Of a stretch of 64,000 nt of DNA, positions 1 through 10,974 are shown piece after piece. The notes below the pieces were generated by a model. That model saw nothing but the letters and a program-made list of their open reading frames with translations. It ran no database searches and was not told where the DNA came from. The DNA comes from Paramarasmius palmivorus (Eukaryota > Basidiomycota > Agaricomycetes > Agaricales > Marasmiaceae). Every line of letters starts with the position of its first letter. Position 1 is the stretch's first letter. A program made the translations under genes and the position numbers. The DNA lies in contig JAYKXP010000008.1 of NCBI GenBank assembly GCA_037176845.1, positions 806,001-870,000 on the forward strand, read 5' to 3'.

Positions 1-1594
1 GTGAAGTATATCATCAAAAGAAGCTCTGACTGCTCGCGGAATAACATCTTCATCTCGCCTAGCCGGAGATGCCGGAGCAGTGTCCATCTTTCGACGCTTC
101 ACGTCCCTTGATCGCGACCTTCCACGCCGATAACGCATGGTCCCACTCTCTGACTCCAATGCAAAGCTCCTTTGTCTACCATCTTTGGATCGTCTTTCCT
201 CGTCGTCCTCGGATGTGATCTTGATTGCTTTCCTTTTTAATGACTGAGCCGACTCGGTGTCATACGACGTGGCCATCGTCCTGACTTGCTCTCGAATGCG
301 AATTAACGCCGATTCTACTCCACGATCGATAACAGTAGTGACCTCTGCAATAAACGCGTCGAACATGTTTTGCCATGCACCTTCGAGCGCTTCAAAGTCT
401 GATTCGACGCGTTCTTTGCTCCGTACGTGATTAATGATAGTGTCGGCGAGAGGCATTGCGACAGCAGTTGCTGCGTCTGCGGAAATTTTGGAGAGTGTTG
501 CGCTCATCTGGTTGATGCTTTGCAGATGGCGCTCGTCATCAGCATGTTTGACGGTGTTCTGAACTGCTTGATTAGAAAGCCTATAACCTGAAATGAGAGC
601 GTATAAATTCCGAAGTAATAAGCGTCCGTACTGCGCAATGTGGCGGAAAATCTCAGTCAACTTGTTGGCACCTTCCCGGCTCTTGTAACTTGGCAGACAC
701 GTAGCAGCGTTCTCAGGAGCATCGTGCAGTTCACGTTCTTTACTCTCTTTTCGAGGCCCGCCTTCTTTAGGGTGGTGTGGAGCATCCTCATACTGTTTCC
801 CTTTGCTCTGGCGATCAGCCTACATAGTGAAATACTTCGTTAATTAAGATCACCGATGAACAATGTCGACCAACCTGATTTGACGAAAACTCTGAAGATC
901 TCGCAGCCTTGGGTCTGACCGGCGTCTTTGACCGATCTCTGCTCTCCATTAGGGTTCTCGTAAAGTCCCTTCTATCTATAGATCCACGGCCGTTTTCACG
1001 GGGAGAGGACATTTTGGGAGACCCATTCCGAGTACGAGAGGACGCAAAGAAATTCGCGTCGTCGTCATCCGGTTCCCTCTTGAATTGACGTTGAAATAGA
1101 TCCGTTTGAGGTGGCAATGGTCCTGGGCGCGTACTATGCTGCGTCCCGGAGCTCTTATTAGCTTTACGATGATCATTGGTAGACGGTTTGGATTGAATGG
1201 ATGACACTTGAGTCCTGGCCAGTTTGGATCTGTCGGATGGACAAAACTACAAAGTAAGATCAGCAGGACGACTGGGATCCCAAAAGGGCTAGCTCAGCTT
1301 ACCGACACATGTCTCCTTGGTTGCAAGGAGTGCCCAGTGGTCGCCCATTCTCGTCAAAGTACTAATTCATCGATTAAGCGAGGAGTACGCGTGTATCAGA
1401 ATACACGATGCAGGACTTACGCGACACCGATACTTCTTGTAAGGCGGATTGGCGTTTTTCTGGCTAGACATCTGGATATGGTACGGCTGGTGGTGGGAGA
1501 AAAGAGGAAAGAGCGAGAGATTTGGTTGGGGTCTGATCATGTGCGAGAAGTTAATAAACCTGTCAAAACTTACCTGCTTCCCTATTCGCTCCAT
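1..1594 (-). CDS. CCCH zinc-finger protein, 3' end outside the window
   Basis: Joining short exons (1471-1421, 1349-1303, 1246-1208, 1151-875, then 819 downward) gives an N-terminal finger C-x9-C-x5-C-x3-H, ending in CRFVHPTDPNWPG. CCCH fingers of this type usually bind RNA or serve chromatin and RNA-processing factors. After the finger comes a long polar, disordered stretch rich in S, P, R and D, then a helical segment (about 810-240 of the window), then a basic tail with RRGRSRDVKRRK near the window edge. A tiny upstream exon (MERIGKQ, 1594-1574) precedes a GTAAGT donor and is in frame; the start could instead be the ATG at 1471. The intron at 1207-1152 is inferred because it joins the finger to the open downstream frame. 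No stop is reached, so the C-terminus is missing. The finger class is clear; the specific function is not. Confidence 0.65.
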
Positions 1595-1931
1595 ATCGCC
1601 GTTTATTGCGAATCAAGAGTCCAGATTGTCTCTACGATAAGAGCTTGTGGTAAATATACCTTTAGAATTTCGCAAGTTCTATCCTATTATCGCTCGACTG
1701 AGAGTCCGAGAAGTCGGTTCACCGCGCGAGGCGCGTCCCCATTTCTATCAGGTGATCGTCGCCCAGAGCATACAAGTCCCGGATACGGTTTTGGCAAGCA
1801 GCCCGAACTAGTCGGCAGGAAAGCAAACAGCCTGAACGTGTAAAACATGCGGTAGAGCAACATGATAGCACCATGTTGGTGAAGGAAGTTAAAGGAAGTT
1901 AAGAGATCCTGATACAATTGTAGAGTGACTT

Positions 1932-3000
1932 TCAATCACTGTCACTAAATGTTACACGTTCATCTTCTTCTTGCTCCTCGTCCCGTTGTCGTCTTTCATA
2001 TTGACTGAAATCAACTGAAACAGTTCCTTCTTCCATAAGGTTGTCTTCTTCGAGATTCTTGTTACGTTCAAATAGCTGCCGACCTAATTGACTCGTTAGC
2101 CGCTGGTCGTGGAATACAAGTGGTCGAGATAATACCTGACAGACGGACACTTATCCTCTTCCACTCTTCACGCTCCTTTGCTGTTAGTCCCTTGAGTTTT
2201 TCTTCTTCTTCTCGGGCCTTCATTTCCGCTTGTTCCGCGTCGAACTTTACTTTCCATGCTTTGAAAGACTCCACGGTTACAGGTGTACCACGAGTACGAG
2301 CCGCTTCTTCCTGTATATATGAGGTCAGACCGAGAATGACATCAAAGAAACACACCAATTAAAACGTACTTCTAAAATTCTACGTTCTTTTTCGAGTTCT
2401 TCCTGCTTCACTTTCGCAGCTCTTGCCTTTAGTAGATCTGAGAGCTGCTCCCTCAGATGTGAAACAAGCGTGAATGTCATAGCCATCCCAATATTTTCCT
2501 CGCCCTGCGTTCAAAGGTGCAAGATCAGAGTAAGATGAATTTACAGATATAGCAAGACGTACCATTTTCCTCATTTCTTCAATAAGGTTCCCAACCTCCT
2601 GGTCGTCTAGCTCCCCTTCATCGCAAGTCAAAGCCAATTCAGGCAGTGTATCGGGGTACCCATCGGGGTAGTGTACATCGAGTATCACTTTCACTGATCA
2701 CGGCAAGAGATATCAGTCTTGATTCAACTGTAGCGCCGCGCTAAATTTACAAGGTTCATTGTCGTCCCCAGTATCTTCTGGCTCCACTTGGATTTGAATG
2801 TCGCGGTCGGATGTTTCTAACTTTCGGTGAGTTCAGAGATTGAGAAAATTTGAGAAAAAGATGAAGGGTTATGGCAATGACTTACTGGTGAGTTCAGTGG
2901 GGAAGATTGATTCAAGAACCTGTCACATATTCAGATACACGAGTCGAAAGATATTCACTAAATGTACTTCGAATTCTTCGAGTAGGACGTCTGAAGCCAT
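1932..3000 (-). CDS. GIR2: RWD-domain protein, Gir2/RWDD1 (DRG family regulatory protein 2)
   Basis: This is the partner of the DRG-type GTPase Rbg2; in yeast Gir2 also contacts Gcn1 on translating ribosomes. The gene has about seven exons. It starts MASDVLLEEFE and continues VLESIFPTEL, the usual opening of an RWD domain. Next come YPDGYPDTLPEL, the RWD proline loop, and ENIGMAMTFTLVSHLREQL, the last RWD helix. The charged C-terminal half has EEAARTRGTPVT, FKAWKVKFDAE and RLTSQLGRQLFER, which is the DFRP2 segment that binds the GTPase. The protein ends in an acidic tail, TFSDSD. The stop is TGA at 1934-1932. It is divergent from MRP21 with only 100 bases between start codons. Family assignment is strong; the donor before the last exon is less certain. 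Confidence 0.88.
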
Positions 3001-3100
3001 GGTGGAGGTCGAGGAGATGATGGCAGCTTTCTCACGTAAGCTTTCGGGGACGGCTGTAAACGCCAACACTTTTTCACATTGACCACCGCAACGACTAGCT

Positions 3101-3747
3101 ATGGCTGCTGCACTCGCTCGTCGCGCTATCTGCCAGCGGAAACTTCATATAGAGCCGTTTAGTCTGCTTGCAAGTTCTTCTCTCCGTAATTTCTCATGCG
3201 GTACTCGCCCACTTCTCCAGGAAGTTCAAGTTACGACCCAAAATCCTTGGACTGCTCTTGACGAGACTGCTCGTCAAGCTACCAAGACCATCCGAAAGAT
3301 GGTTGAAAACCAGACACGAGAAGAGCCTCCTGAAGTCATTTGGCGTCGACAGTCAATAATAGCTTCCGAGGACTTGGAGAAGACACCCCCGAATCACCCA
3401 TATGTCGGTATGTTGTACAATTCACGTTTGTTGCAGAAATTTAATGGTTATTACATAGGGAGAAGTGTTCGAGTTGTAGATGGAAACATAACGGATGCCT
3501 TTCAGAGGCTCGACCGTATCCTGAATCGTAATGCCGTCAGAGGCACTTGGAGAGCAGACGAGCGACACGAAAGAAAGGGCGAAAAACGAAGAAGACTGAA
3601 GAGCACGCGTTGGAGAAAGGTGTTCGCTCACCATGTGCGTAACATCCCGTCCTCTTAGGACCTCATTTTACTTACTACTATACTACTCATTGTTAGGTCC
3701 GGAAAAGCGTGCAGCTTGTCACCAAAATCCGAACTCGTGGGGCATAA
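3101..3747 (+). CDS. MRP21: Mitochondrial small ribosomal subunit protein bS21m
   Basis: Three exons (3101-3407, 3459-3634, 3697-3747) give 177 residues. The first 50 or so are a mitochondrial targeting presequence: basic, serine- and alanine-rich, starting MAAALARRAICQRKL. The conserved bS21 core begins at GRSVRVVDGNI and runs through DAFQRLDRILNRN to ERHERKGEKRRRLKS and RWRKVFAHH. The third exon supplies the family C-terminus VRKSVQLVTKIRTRGA. If intron 2 is ignored the frame runs only to a false stop at 3656-3658, so a simple ORF call would truncate the protein. bS21m sits on the mitoribosome small subunit near the 3' end of its rRNA. The 100-base gap to GIR2 must hold both promoters. Confidence 0.92.
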
Positions 3748-4413
3748 TCTTTTCCCTATCCTGTATGACATTGTGCTACACGTCTAGATTATGGGATCTT
3801 CCCTGTAATGGCCTCTAGATACCGCGTCAGAACCTCGAGTTTGATATTCCATCGTTGTCAATGAGGCTCGCCATCTCTACCTCGTGGAACGGTTTTTTCC
3901 CTTGATAGGACACGCTGTATTATCGATTCTCCTGGTAATGGATTCCCCGCAGATCGGATACCTCGTGTTGACCATGAAGAAAAACTTTTCCGCAAACAGC
4001 AGAGGTTTGGTAGAACATCCGAGTGTAAAGCATGCATTGCGAAATTACGACTGGCAGCTACATCCGAAAGTGTTTGAAACACTTGGGGGAGCTCCATTCA
4101 TCATTCTGACCTCATCTTCTATCCTGATAGGCTTTCTGAAAACAGTCTCGGCGTGTTGACGCAAGAACCCAACTGTTCGGAGCAATGGTGGATTGAAACC
4201 TTTGCACCAGGGTGCGTGTTCGCGTGGCTCCTTAACCATGTCAAACGCTTAAGGTAGTTTCAGCGACCTTGCTTTATGAACGGCATTCGCCGGTCCTTGA
4301 GCTTGGAGCAACAAAGTGACGCTATGCGAAGCTAATCGACTGAGGACAAAGCAAATAAAACCATGGTGCAGCTTCAACGCTCCATACTCAGACCCCCGCT
4401 TGCTTCCTGAAGG
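3748..4413. other. Intergenic, no gene recognised
   Basis: This 660-base stretch separates MRP21 from the first small cysteine-rich gene. Open frames of 60 to 90 codons exist on both strands (for example 3884-4159 plus), but none has a family motif, a plausible splice pattern or a basidiomycete-like composition. The last 60 bases, with an A-rich AAATAAAA at about 4353, probably contain the promoter of the next gene. Confidence 0.5.
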
Positions 4414-4757
4414 ATGTGCTACTATGTACAGTTCTCGTTATTCCTTGTTTTCGAAGTGTTGACTCGCCTTTAGCTGGTTGACGGCCGTCTATGGGCATGC
4501 GGTCACTTCGAACCCATGTCTTCACGGCATCAGGACTGTTTGAAATCCAATTGCGTTTTCTCATCTGCGCATCCACTTGGTGAGTAAAAACGACTATTAA
4601 TTATTGCCAACAATTGACCATTCTCCGTATAGCATGTCGATCACCCAACTGCATGAGAACTATGCAGCTTCCTGTGCGGAATCCAATTAGGGTCTTCAAG
4701 ATCAGATGTACGGATTGTTTGTCGAAGGACGCGTTACGACGCGAAGGGAGAAAGTGA
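4414..4757 (+). CDS. Small cysteine-rich protein, copy A (unknown function)
   Basis: Three exons (4414-4425, 4474-4579, 4633-4757) encode 80 residues. The first exon is only four codons (MCYY), followed by a 48-base GTACAG...TTTAG intron; the second intron has a consensus GTGAGT donor. The product shows ACGHFEP, then C-x4-C in CLKSNCVFSSAHP, then ACRSPNC, and a final CTDC pair near a basic end. The spacing and the FSSAHP core match the gene at 5567-6073 on the other strand, so the two are diverged paralogues. The paired cysteines and histidines suggest a small zinc-binding fold rather than a secreted effector, because no signal peptide is visible. The fourth expected Cys after PNC is replaced (MRTMQ). 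The function is unknown; as far as I recall, uncharacterised proteins beginning MCR/MCY with a CGH motif are common in mushrooms. Confidence 0.6.
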
Positions 4758-5566
4758 TTATCGCTCCAGTCTTTGATTCCGGGATTTTTCTGTATTATAC
4801 TCTTTTTTCTTGGTATTGGTAATCTTGCGGTTAGTTTTCGTGTCTACTTTATTGCGTTTTTCAGCTGAATTGTTTCCAGAATTTCCGGCGATATGGGATG
4901 GGTCCATATCGAATTATATATCATCGCAGCCTAGGAGTGAGACCCGGAGCTGCAATGCGCAGAGCACGTTGAATCAACCCGAGGTAGGCCCTGGTACCTC
5001 TCAAATTCCTCAGTCGATGCAAACTCTTCGCCGTCCTGCAGGCTTCAGCCATTTGCCTCTGTTGCAGTGTGGCAAAGACTTCGCCATATGTGGTTTCACC
5101 GTGCTAACCTTATTCGTTCGTCAAGAATTAAGTAAATTATGCGATGACTTGTGCGAACCCTCGAGGTAGTCTCTATCGATCATCAATTCTCCGCACGAAC
5201 GCCCTGACACAGCCTGACACCCCGGAGTCTTTGTAGCCACCAACTTCCGAGTCTTAGTATGTCTCTTCACCCCCATAGTCCGAAAACTGACCAGTCGGAT
5301 CTTCTCAATTGGACAACCCGCATGATGTTCTAGGCTTTTATCATTATCGTTGACGCGTTGAAAGTCCCTCAGAACCAAGCAAAATCCAAAAGATTCGGTG
5401 TTGGCCAACGGCAATGGTAGTAAGGTTTATCTTTGCGTACATGATACGTTTATAAGTGAATAACAAGTACTGTAATACTACAAACTAAACTACAATTTGG
5501 CGAGAGGGGTATCTGCGATAAGGCTGACATTGATGCCATCTCACTCGTCTATCTGCGTTCAATCAA
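4758..5566. other. Intergenic between the two cysteine-rich paralogues, no gene recognised
   Basis: The two small genes point at each other across these 800 bases. The longest frames (4810-5169 plus, 119 codons; 5414-5121 minus, 97 codons) overlap, lack recognisable motifs and cannot be extended by convincing splicing. I see no transposon ends. The region may hold the 3' untranslated parts of both genes. Confidence 0.45.
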
Positions 5567-6073
5567 TCACCTCCTCTGAGCCTGACAGGTCGGACAGTAG
5601 CTGTTAATTAACGGATCTTTTTGGGCAGGAATCAGGACCGCCCTGCATTTGTCCGAGCAAAGTACCACGTACGGTATTGCTCAGGGAACTGCTTGCTATA
5701 GTAAAAATGTTCAAACACATGACGTCCGGCAGAAAAAGAAGAGCACTCACTATTGCCAACAGGTTTGTTTACAATTGGGCCCACAGTCAGGTGGATGGGC
5801 AGCGCTAAATTTGCAGAACCGGTCGATACAGGGTATCTGTTTAATTCGTCTTGAGTTGTTCTTATGTCCCGGTAACATTCCCGGACTGACCAATTCATCT
5901 GGCTAAAACGTCGATCAGATGGAAGCGTGTGGCGTAGGGTGGAAATGGACGAACCAGTCGAATGACATGACCACAGCGGCTATAGGTATTCTGTACTCTT
6001 GAACGTCATAATTCAACATGCGAGTCTATAAGAGGATACGGAGGGAACGGACTTACTGTCGTAGTCTGCACAT
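5567..6073 (-). CDS. Small cysteine-rich protein, copy B (unknown function)
   Basis: Five exons (6073-6057, 5997-5955, about 5860-5751, 5695-5669, 5600-5567) encode about 76 residues beginning MCRLRQVQNTYSRCGHVIRL. Then come IPCIDRFCKFSAAHPPDC, GPNCKQTCWQYKQFPEQY and a terminal YCPTCQAQRR. The arrangement is C-G-H, C-x4-C-x-FS-x2-HP-x2-C, PNC-x3-C and a closing C-x2-C, which looks like a compact treble of zinc-binding pairs. Copy A on the opposite strand shares the order and the FSxAHP core. The acceptor of exon 3 is ambiguous (after position 5861 or a little further on); both choices stay in frame. No signal peptide or membrane segment is present. This gene looks intact, whereas copy A has lost at least one cysteine. 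The function is unknown. Confidence 0.62.
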
Positions 6074-6126
6074 CAGATCGCGAAAGGGAATAGTATGTTT
6101 GACCATTGAGTTTGCGTTCGCCCAGG

Positions 6127-6134
6127 CTTTTATA
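6127..6134 (-). promoter_or_regulatory. TATA box of cysteine-rich gene B
   Basis: The minus strand reads TATAAAAG 53 bases upstream of the ATG at 6073. A transcription start about 30 bases downstream would leave a leader of some 20 to 25 bases. This supports 6073 rather than the in-frame ATG at 6106 as the start. Confidence 0.45.
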
Positions 6135-6775
6135 CATAAGAAACTATCGCAAAAGGACCGATATCTGCATCGCAAGGAGAGACCAATGAACGCAAGACTA
6201 TCGATCAAACCTCGGACCGAGAATAACAAGTCTTTTTTTATTTATGAAGACCTTCAGCTATAGCGACCGCTCCTTCAAGAATCACACACGAGATCCGACC
6301 ACGGCAGAGCCTTGAGCCTCCTTTTGGTCGGCCGACATGCGTCATATCTTGAAAAGTTGACCGGAATCCTGGTGAACAATTGGCAACCTCAAAGCTTCTG
6401 ATGTTCCCAGTGTCAATTTATCAGCCACGTTGAATACCAATGAAGCCACACCTCCTGTTCCTTGAAACCTAACAACTCTACAACGCTCAGCCATGTGGGA
6501 TTAAGTAGCGGCCAAGACTTTATCTCAAAATGATAGGGCCGGTCGAGGTCGAAAAGGTCGAAATCTATCGAAACTGGAAATCCCAAGAGACCTTGATTAT
6601 ACAAAACCGTCGGATATAGTTCAAGTGGCACTGACGGGTTGAGAGGTTGAATAACTATCATACGAACAAGTCTTCAGCAGTGTGAATCCATAATACTTCA
6701 AGAAGCAGCAGGCCAGCCGCTACCGCATTATAGGGTCCGAGGAACTTCCACACAAGACGTCAAATGGAGCTTATT
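6135..6775. other. Intergenic between cysteine-rich gene B and GCN3, no gene recognised
   Basis: The stretch holds the upstream part of the gene B promoter and the 3' flank of GCN3. An 82-codon minus-strand frame at 6661-6413, rich in aromatic and hydrophobic residues, is the only notable one. I found no family resemblance and no convincing flanking exons for it. Confidence 0.45.
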
Positions 6776-8232
6776 TCATCCAGCAAACATTCCAACTAGA
6801 TACTGACTGACTCCTTCGGGCGTTAAACTACCTACGTCGGAGAAGACCAGAGAAATGAGATCGGGTCTATGCGAGTAAATGAGCGATTGCCGACCAGGTA
6901 CATTGCAGAAGACAGACCTGGTGTAATCCACGTCTGGATTATTCTGTGCAATTTGTTCTTGAGTAAATTTGATCGGAGACGAAGCTTCGCTGGCTGAAGA
7001 AGCGTCTGGTCCAGGCTGTGCGGGTAACACGGACGGTCTTGCACTCATTGTGGGGGCAGCAGCCCGATGTTGCGATATCGGAAATGAAAAGAGCCTTGGA
7101 TTGTGCGTTGGTAGGTCGTACTGCGATAAGGGAACAACCTATGAAACTTGAAGCTGCGATAAAGAGGTTAGATAACGCAGAAGACTTGAAAGAAGGATGA
7201 TGAGACCTCTCAGCTAAAGCATAGAATGGTTTGTTCGCCGCTTTTGCTATTATGGCGATTTGGTTACTCCCCACGGCATTAATCAGACCCCCGCTCTCGA
7301 CCACGGCCTCGGAACCAACAAGAACGAAATCCACCTTCTCTATAGCATAAGCAACAGCAGAATCAAGGATGACCGTACACGGAATGCCGGCAGCAGTCAA
7401 TTTTTCTGCAGTCTTGATTCTAGAAGCAAAAAGAAAGGTGATTAGCTATATCTTTTCCTCCGGAGTCAGGATGGTGGATACATACCCGAGACCTCTAGGC
7501 CTTGCTTCTGTGACAAAAACTGAATGATGGGCTAAGAACGGCGCTGATCGTAGTCATCGCAGTTTTTAAACATACCTGATATTCGTTTCCGCTTGTGCGC
7601 CATTAACAACGTTTGCATGACCACTCTTGAATACGAGTGTGTGAGAATCTAGGGATAGAATTCTTCGCTGGGTTCGTGGTTCATGGAGTACAGGTGGAGG
7701 TGACATACGACAGAGTCGTCTTTTATGAAGTCGAAGGCGAGTTCGGCGATCTTCTTTCGATATGTGACAGCTTCGGCAACATACTGCTGTCCCTGCTGTA
7801 TGAGCTCTTGCTTGAGTCCTGAAAAGCTCTAAAGGTACTGTGAGTTTTCTATCACACTGGCTAAGTATAGATAGAGTCCTCGCACCGCGGAGTCGTGTGG
7901 AAACAGGGTTATGAACTCTATGAAGAGTTCGCAGCCTGCATTCAAACTAATAGGGTTCGAGGATCGCTTGTTCAGGGTCTCGGCTCCATCCTTCAGCTCT
8001 TTCACCAGTTCAAACATGGTCCCGGCTAGCCATCGATTGGGATTGAGAGACTTTTACTCGGCCAGCAAGATGCATACCATTCGACTTTTGCATCATCTCA
8101 GTCAGGGAAAGGATCGCGGCCAATGGAGGTGAAATCTTGACATTTTGAGCCTCTGGTATGAAATTTTACATGGATTGATAGACGCACTTCCTCATTCTTG
8201 AGAAGATTTTGGTATGTTTCGTATATGTCCAT
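6776..8232 (-). CDS. GCN3: Translation initiation factor eIF2B subunit alpha
   Basis: This is the regulatory alpha subunit of eIF2B, the GDP/GTP exchange factor of eIF2; it senses phosphorylated eIF2 in general amino-acid control. The first exon starts MDIYETYQNLLKNEE at 8232. It continues with LAAILSLTEMMQKSN, FELVKELKDGAETL and NPISLNAGCELFIEFIT, the conserved alpha-subunit N-domain. The Rossmann-like C-domain follows: DSVILTHSYSRVVM, VFVTEARPRGLG, AAGIPCTVILDSAVAY, VDFVLVGSEAVVESGG and ANKPFYALAES. The end is the typical DVDYTRPDLISLVFSDVG and VSQYLVGMFAG. About seven exons are separated by roughly 50-base introns. An insert of about 30 serine-, proline- and alanine-rich residues before the FTQEQIAQNNP segment is longer than in yeast Gcn3 and is probably a disordered loop. 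Confidence 0.93.
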
Positions 8233-9807
8233 AACGCGATGAAAGGCGAACTGAGAAGAAAAGGGTACAATGCTGGAAACAATGCGCGTAATAGTCGAGG
8301 CCCGAGTCAGACCTCGCTTTCGAGTACGTAACCGAGCATCGCAACCACGTGGGATAAGATTTTTTCATGGCATCCTCGCGAGCAGTAATTTTTTAGAATT
8401 GACAACCGGTTTCCGATAATTCAATGCATGGCTATGTGGCGCTCCTTATATCTTTGACCCAGGTATCACGCTGTATCACGCTTGAATGCGTCGGGCTAGA
8501 ATGACCAGCGGCGGGTCCCGATCCTTACCCAACCTACTTCCCGATCAGGACGCCACCATGCGATGAATATACATCGACCAAGTGTCGGTCCTCGTCTGGA
8601 CTCAGGATCAATGGTGAGTAAACAAGGTGAGCGCGTCTTCGGAGGGCTAGAGTTGGACACCTGTGGATACCGAAACCCACGGGTGAAAAGGTGAAAACAG
8701 GAATTTACGGAAACGAGACTCAGGGATAACGCTTTTTGCATCGCCCAGAGTTACAGCCGACTCAAGGTTTGTTGAATGTTACCGTCGGCCCTGTGACATG
8801 GCATCTGCTAAGGAATACAAAGCATCATCGTATATGTGGGAGCGGCGGCAAATTCTTATGAGAATGTGACGGCACGGCGGCGTTGAGCGAGCGAGCAAGG
8901 CTTTTGTCAAACGACTCTGGTGGTTGCATTTGAAGCTTCATTTGAGGCTTCCTGTATAAACCAATGCATGATGATCAATAAGGCACCGGAACAAAGACAG
9001 AGAATTATAGAAAACAAGATTTTAGCGATAATTGACGCGTCGAAGAACTTGAAGGGACCTTGAAGCATGGAGCGGGTAATTGCAGGCTAAGAGTTTCGAC
9101 AAGTTGACGGGTTTCAAGCTTTCCATAGGTTGCTACAGGAACCGTCAAATAAGTGACGCGCAGAGATCTTGCGCCTTGGGGGTTGCTGTAAAGTGCTGTA
9201 TCTGTGATGCGAAAATGAGCCCATGCGATTTTTTCGCAAAACCTGAAAATAAACAAATTTAATGATTGACGCGGTATTCAATTGCCCGAGAAATGACGCG
9301 AAAAATTCACTACCTGTAGGGCAAAGATGAATGTAAAAGAGGAGAAGGAGAGAGAAACGGAGAAAAAGCGGGTGGAGGACATGGGAATTTTCATGGATCA
9401 ATGCCCAAAAAAGAAGGGTTTGGGGACTGTTAAACGTGGCCTGAGGCGGGAAAAAAAGCCTGCCTATTACGGAAAACGTGTATTGGTGAGGGCGCGGCCT
9501 TCGTTAAAAGGGACGCTAAAATCTAGATGCTCTTGTCCCTCCCTTCAGTGAGCATCTGCCGACCAGCTCATCCATAAATTCTTTTTTTCTTTTTTCTCTC
9601 TCTTCATCTTCGTCTATCGTTGAGCGTCGCGTTGCTCATCGCTGGGAGTTTATTTCGGCCACGTAAAAAAAAGAATTTGTGAGCCTTATCTTTTACTTTC
9701 TCTTCATCGTCGCCATCGTCGTTGTCTCTGACCTGTCATCATCGCAGTCGGTCTACCGCGTCACTACCGCGTCGGCGTCGTCGTTTTCTTCATTACCGCC
9801 CATAATC
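8233..9807. other. Intergenic, about 1.6 kb, no gene recognised
   Basis: This lies between the start of GCN3 and the start of the reading frame at 9808, so it must contain both promoters. From about 9530 to 9680 the plus strand is strongly pyrimidine-rich, with long CT and T runs, the usual look of a well-expressed fungal promoter. Open frames of 60 to 95 codons near 8496-8741 and 9005-9401 have no motifs and overlap each other. Confidence 0.5.
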
Positions 9808-10443
9808 ATGTCTGCACCAGCAAAGCCTAGGGCCGAAGTCGTATTCTCCAGCGATGTTCGAAACATGGATGATTGGGCAAGAAGAACAAAAATTCCTTTG
9901 ACAACCGCGGAGGCCCTGGGTGCAACCTATGCACGTGCTCACCGTTGGCTGCAGGACTTGCGCAGGCAACTCATTCACAACCACCAATGGAGAGATTCCA
10001 GTCCTGCAGATTCACGGATGCTCTTTTCACTTGAAACGTCATCTATATGGCGTTCCTCTGTCGGTCTTCCCGCAGGGCCAAACCTCAGGCTTCAGTTACC
10101 CGTTCACGCCAGTTCGTTCTTTTCGCCGGAACGTCGGGTGCAATGGCAAATGGTCTTTCACAGCGACATCTTTGAATCAGTTCGAAAGATCTGTCCCCCC
10201 ATCAACGACATTCTCTCCCTCATACAATGCCTGCTAACAGGTCTGGTCACGTTGGTCTTTGAAGAAAATCTCCCCCAAGGAGTTTATCGTACAACTCGCG
10301 CTTTGCCGCCAGTTTCATGGGTCACTGCCAACGAAGCGAAGCTCATCGAAATTTTTGGTTCCACGCATTACAGGGCTTTGCGAAAAGCATGTACCGACAC
10401 CGAAAGCGCCTACAAGCTCGAGGTTGTTCCCTATCGACGCTAA
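9808..10443 (+). CDS. Hypothetical protein, single exon
   Basis: An uninterrupted frame of 211 codons follows a strongly CT-rich leader. I chose the ATG at 9808 (MSAPAKPRAEVVFSS) because upstream codons in frame read a low-complexity untranslated sequence and only a GTG could extend it to 9679. The protein has no signal peptide, no clear membrane segment and no motif I recognise. It begins with a short polar part, then NMDDWARRTKIPLTTAEAL and a tryptophan/arginine-rich helical stretch (ARAHRWLQDLRRQL), and ends in KLEVVPYRR. Lack of introns is unusual next to its neighbours. It could be a lineage-specific gene, or part of a gene whose splicing I have misread. Confidence 0.4.
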   Translation: MSAPAKPRAEVVFSSDVRNMDDWARRTKIPLTTAEALGATYARAHRWLQDLRRQLIHNHQWRDSSPADSRMLFSLETSSIWRSSVGLPAGPNLRLQLPVHASSFFSPERRVQWQMVFHSDIFESVRKICPPINDILSLIQCLLTGLVTLVFEENLPQGVYRTTRALPPVSWVTANEAKLIEIFGSTHYRALRKACTDTESAYKLEVVPYRR

Positions 10444-10974
10444 ACACCACATTCATCCCTCATCCCGTGTTCCTCACCGTGCCCGCCGGACGACGGCGTC
10501 TTCTTGATTCAGACTGAGTCTGCCCTTTCCATTCCCTTTGACCTCTACCTTATGCTCTGTTGATTCCACCATACTCCATGATCGCTCTTAATTGTTGTCT
10601 TATTGCTTGCATGAACTCTATATCTGTTTATTGGCCACTGCACATCCACCTTTCGACGCACATATATATCTTCCTCTTGTCCTGCAATCGTCGGTATCGT
10701 CACATCTAATCCCTTCAAACCTTTCACATGTATCATTGGTATTTTGGTCTTCTCTGCGCCTGTTTCTCATAGCACCTTCATAGTATACATCAATATGTTA
10801 TGCACTATACATACGCCGTTAATGCTTTAGTCTTTTGCAATACAAAATGTAGCTTTCAATTGCAACGAATCTGTCTGCATGTTTGTGAAAATTTGGTCGA
10901 AACAATGTGGGAAGTGTGGACCGACAACGGTCGAGATCGTTACATCGTAATCAAAATTCTAGTCAGCTTGAGCC
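10444..10974. other. 3' flank of the orphan gene and MAP1 promoter
   Basis: The stretch is T- and C-rich with poly-pyrimidine tracts, such as those around 10500-10790. I see no coding feature in it. It probably contains the terminator of the frame at 9808-10443 and the promoter of MAP1. Confidence 0.45.

Noticed and set aside
1208..1843. 211-codon plus-strand frame near the left end
   Set aside because: It lies opposite exons of the CCCH finger gene, whose conserved motif and splice signals explain the region on the minus strand.
6413..6661. 82-codon aromatic-rich minus-strand frame, considered as a third cysteine-rich paralogue or an extra exon of gene B
   Set aside because: It has no cysteines and none of the CGH or FSxAHP motifs, and no consistent donor and acceptor link it to gene B.
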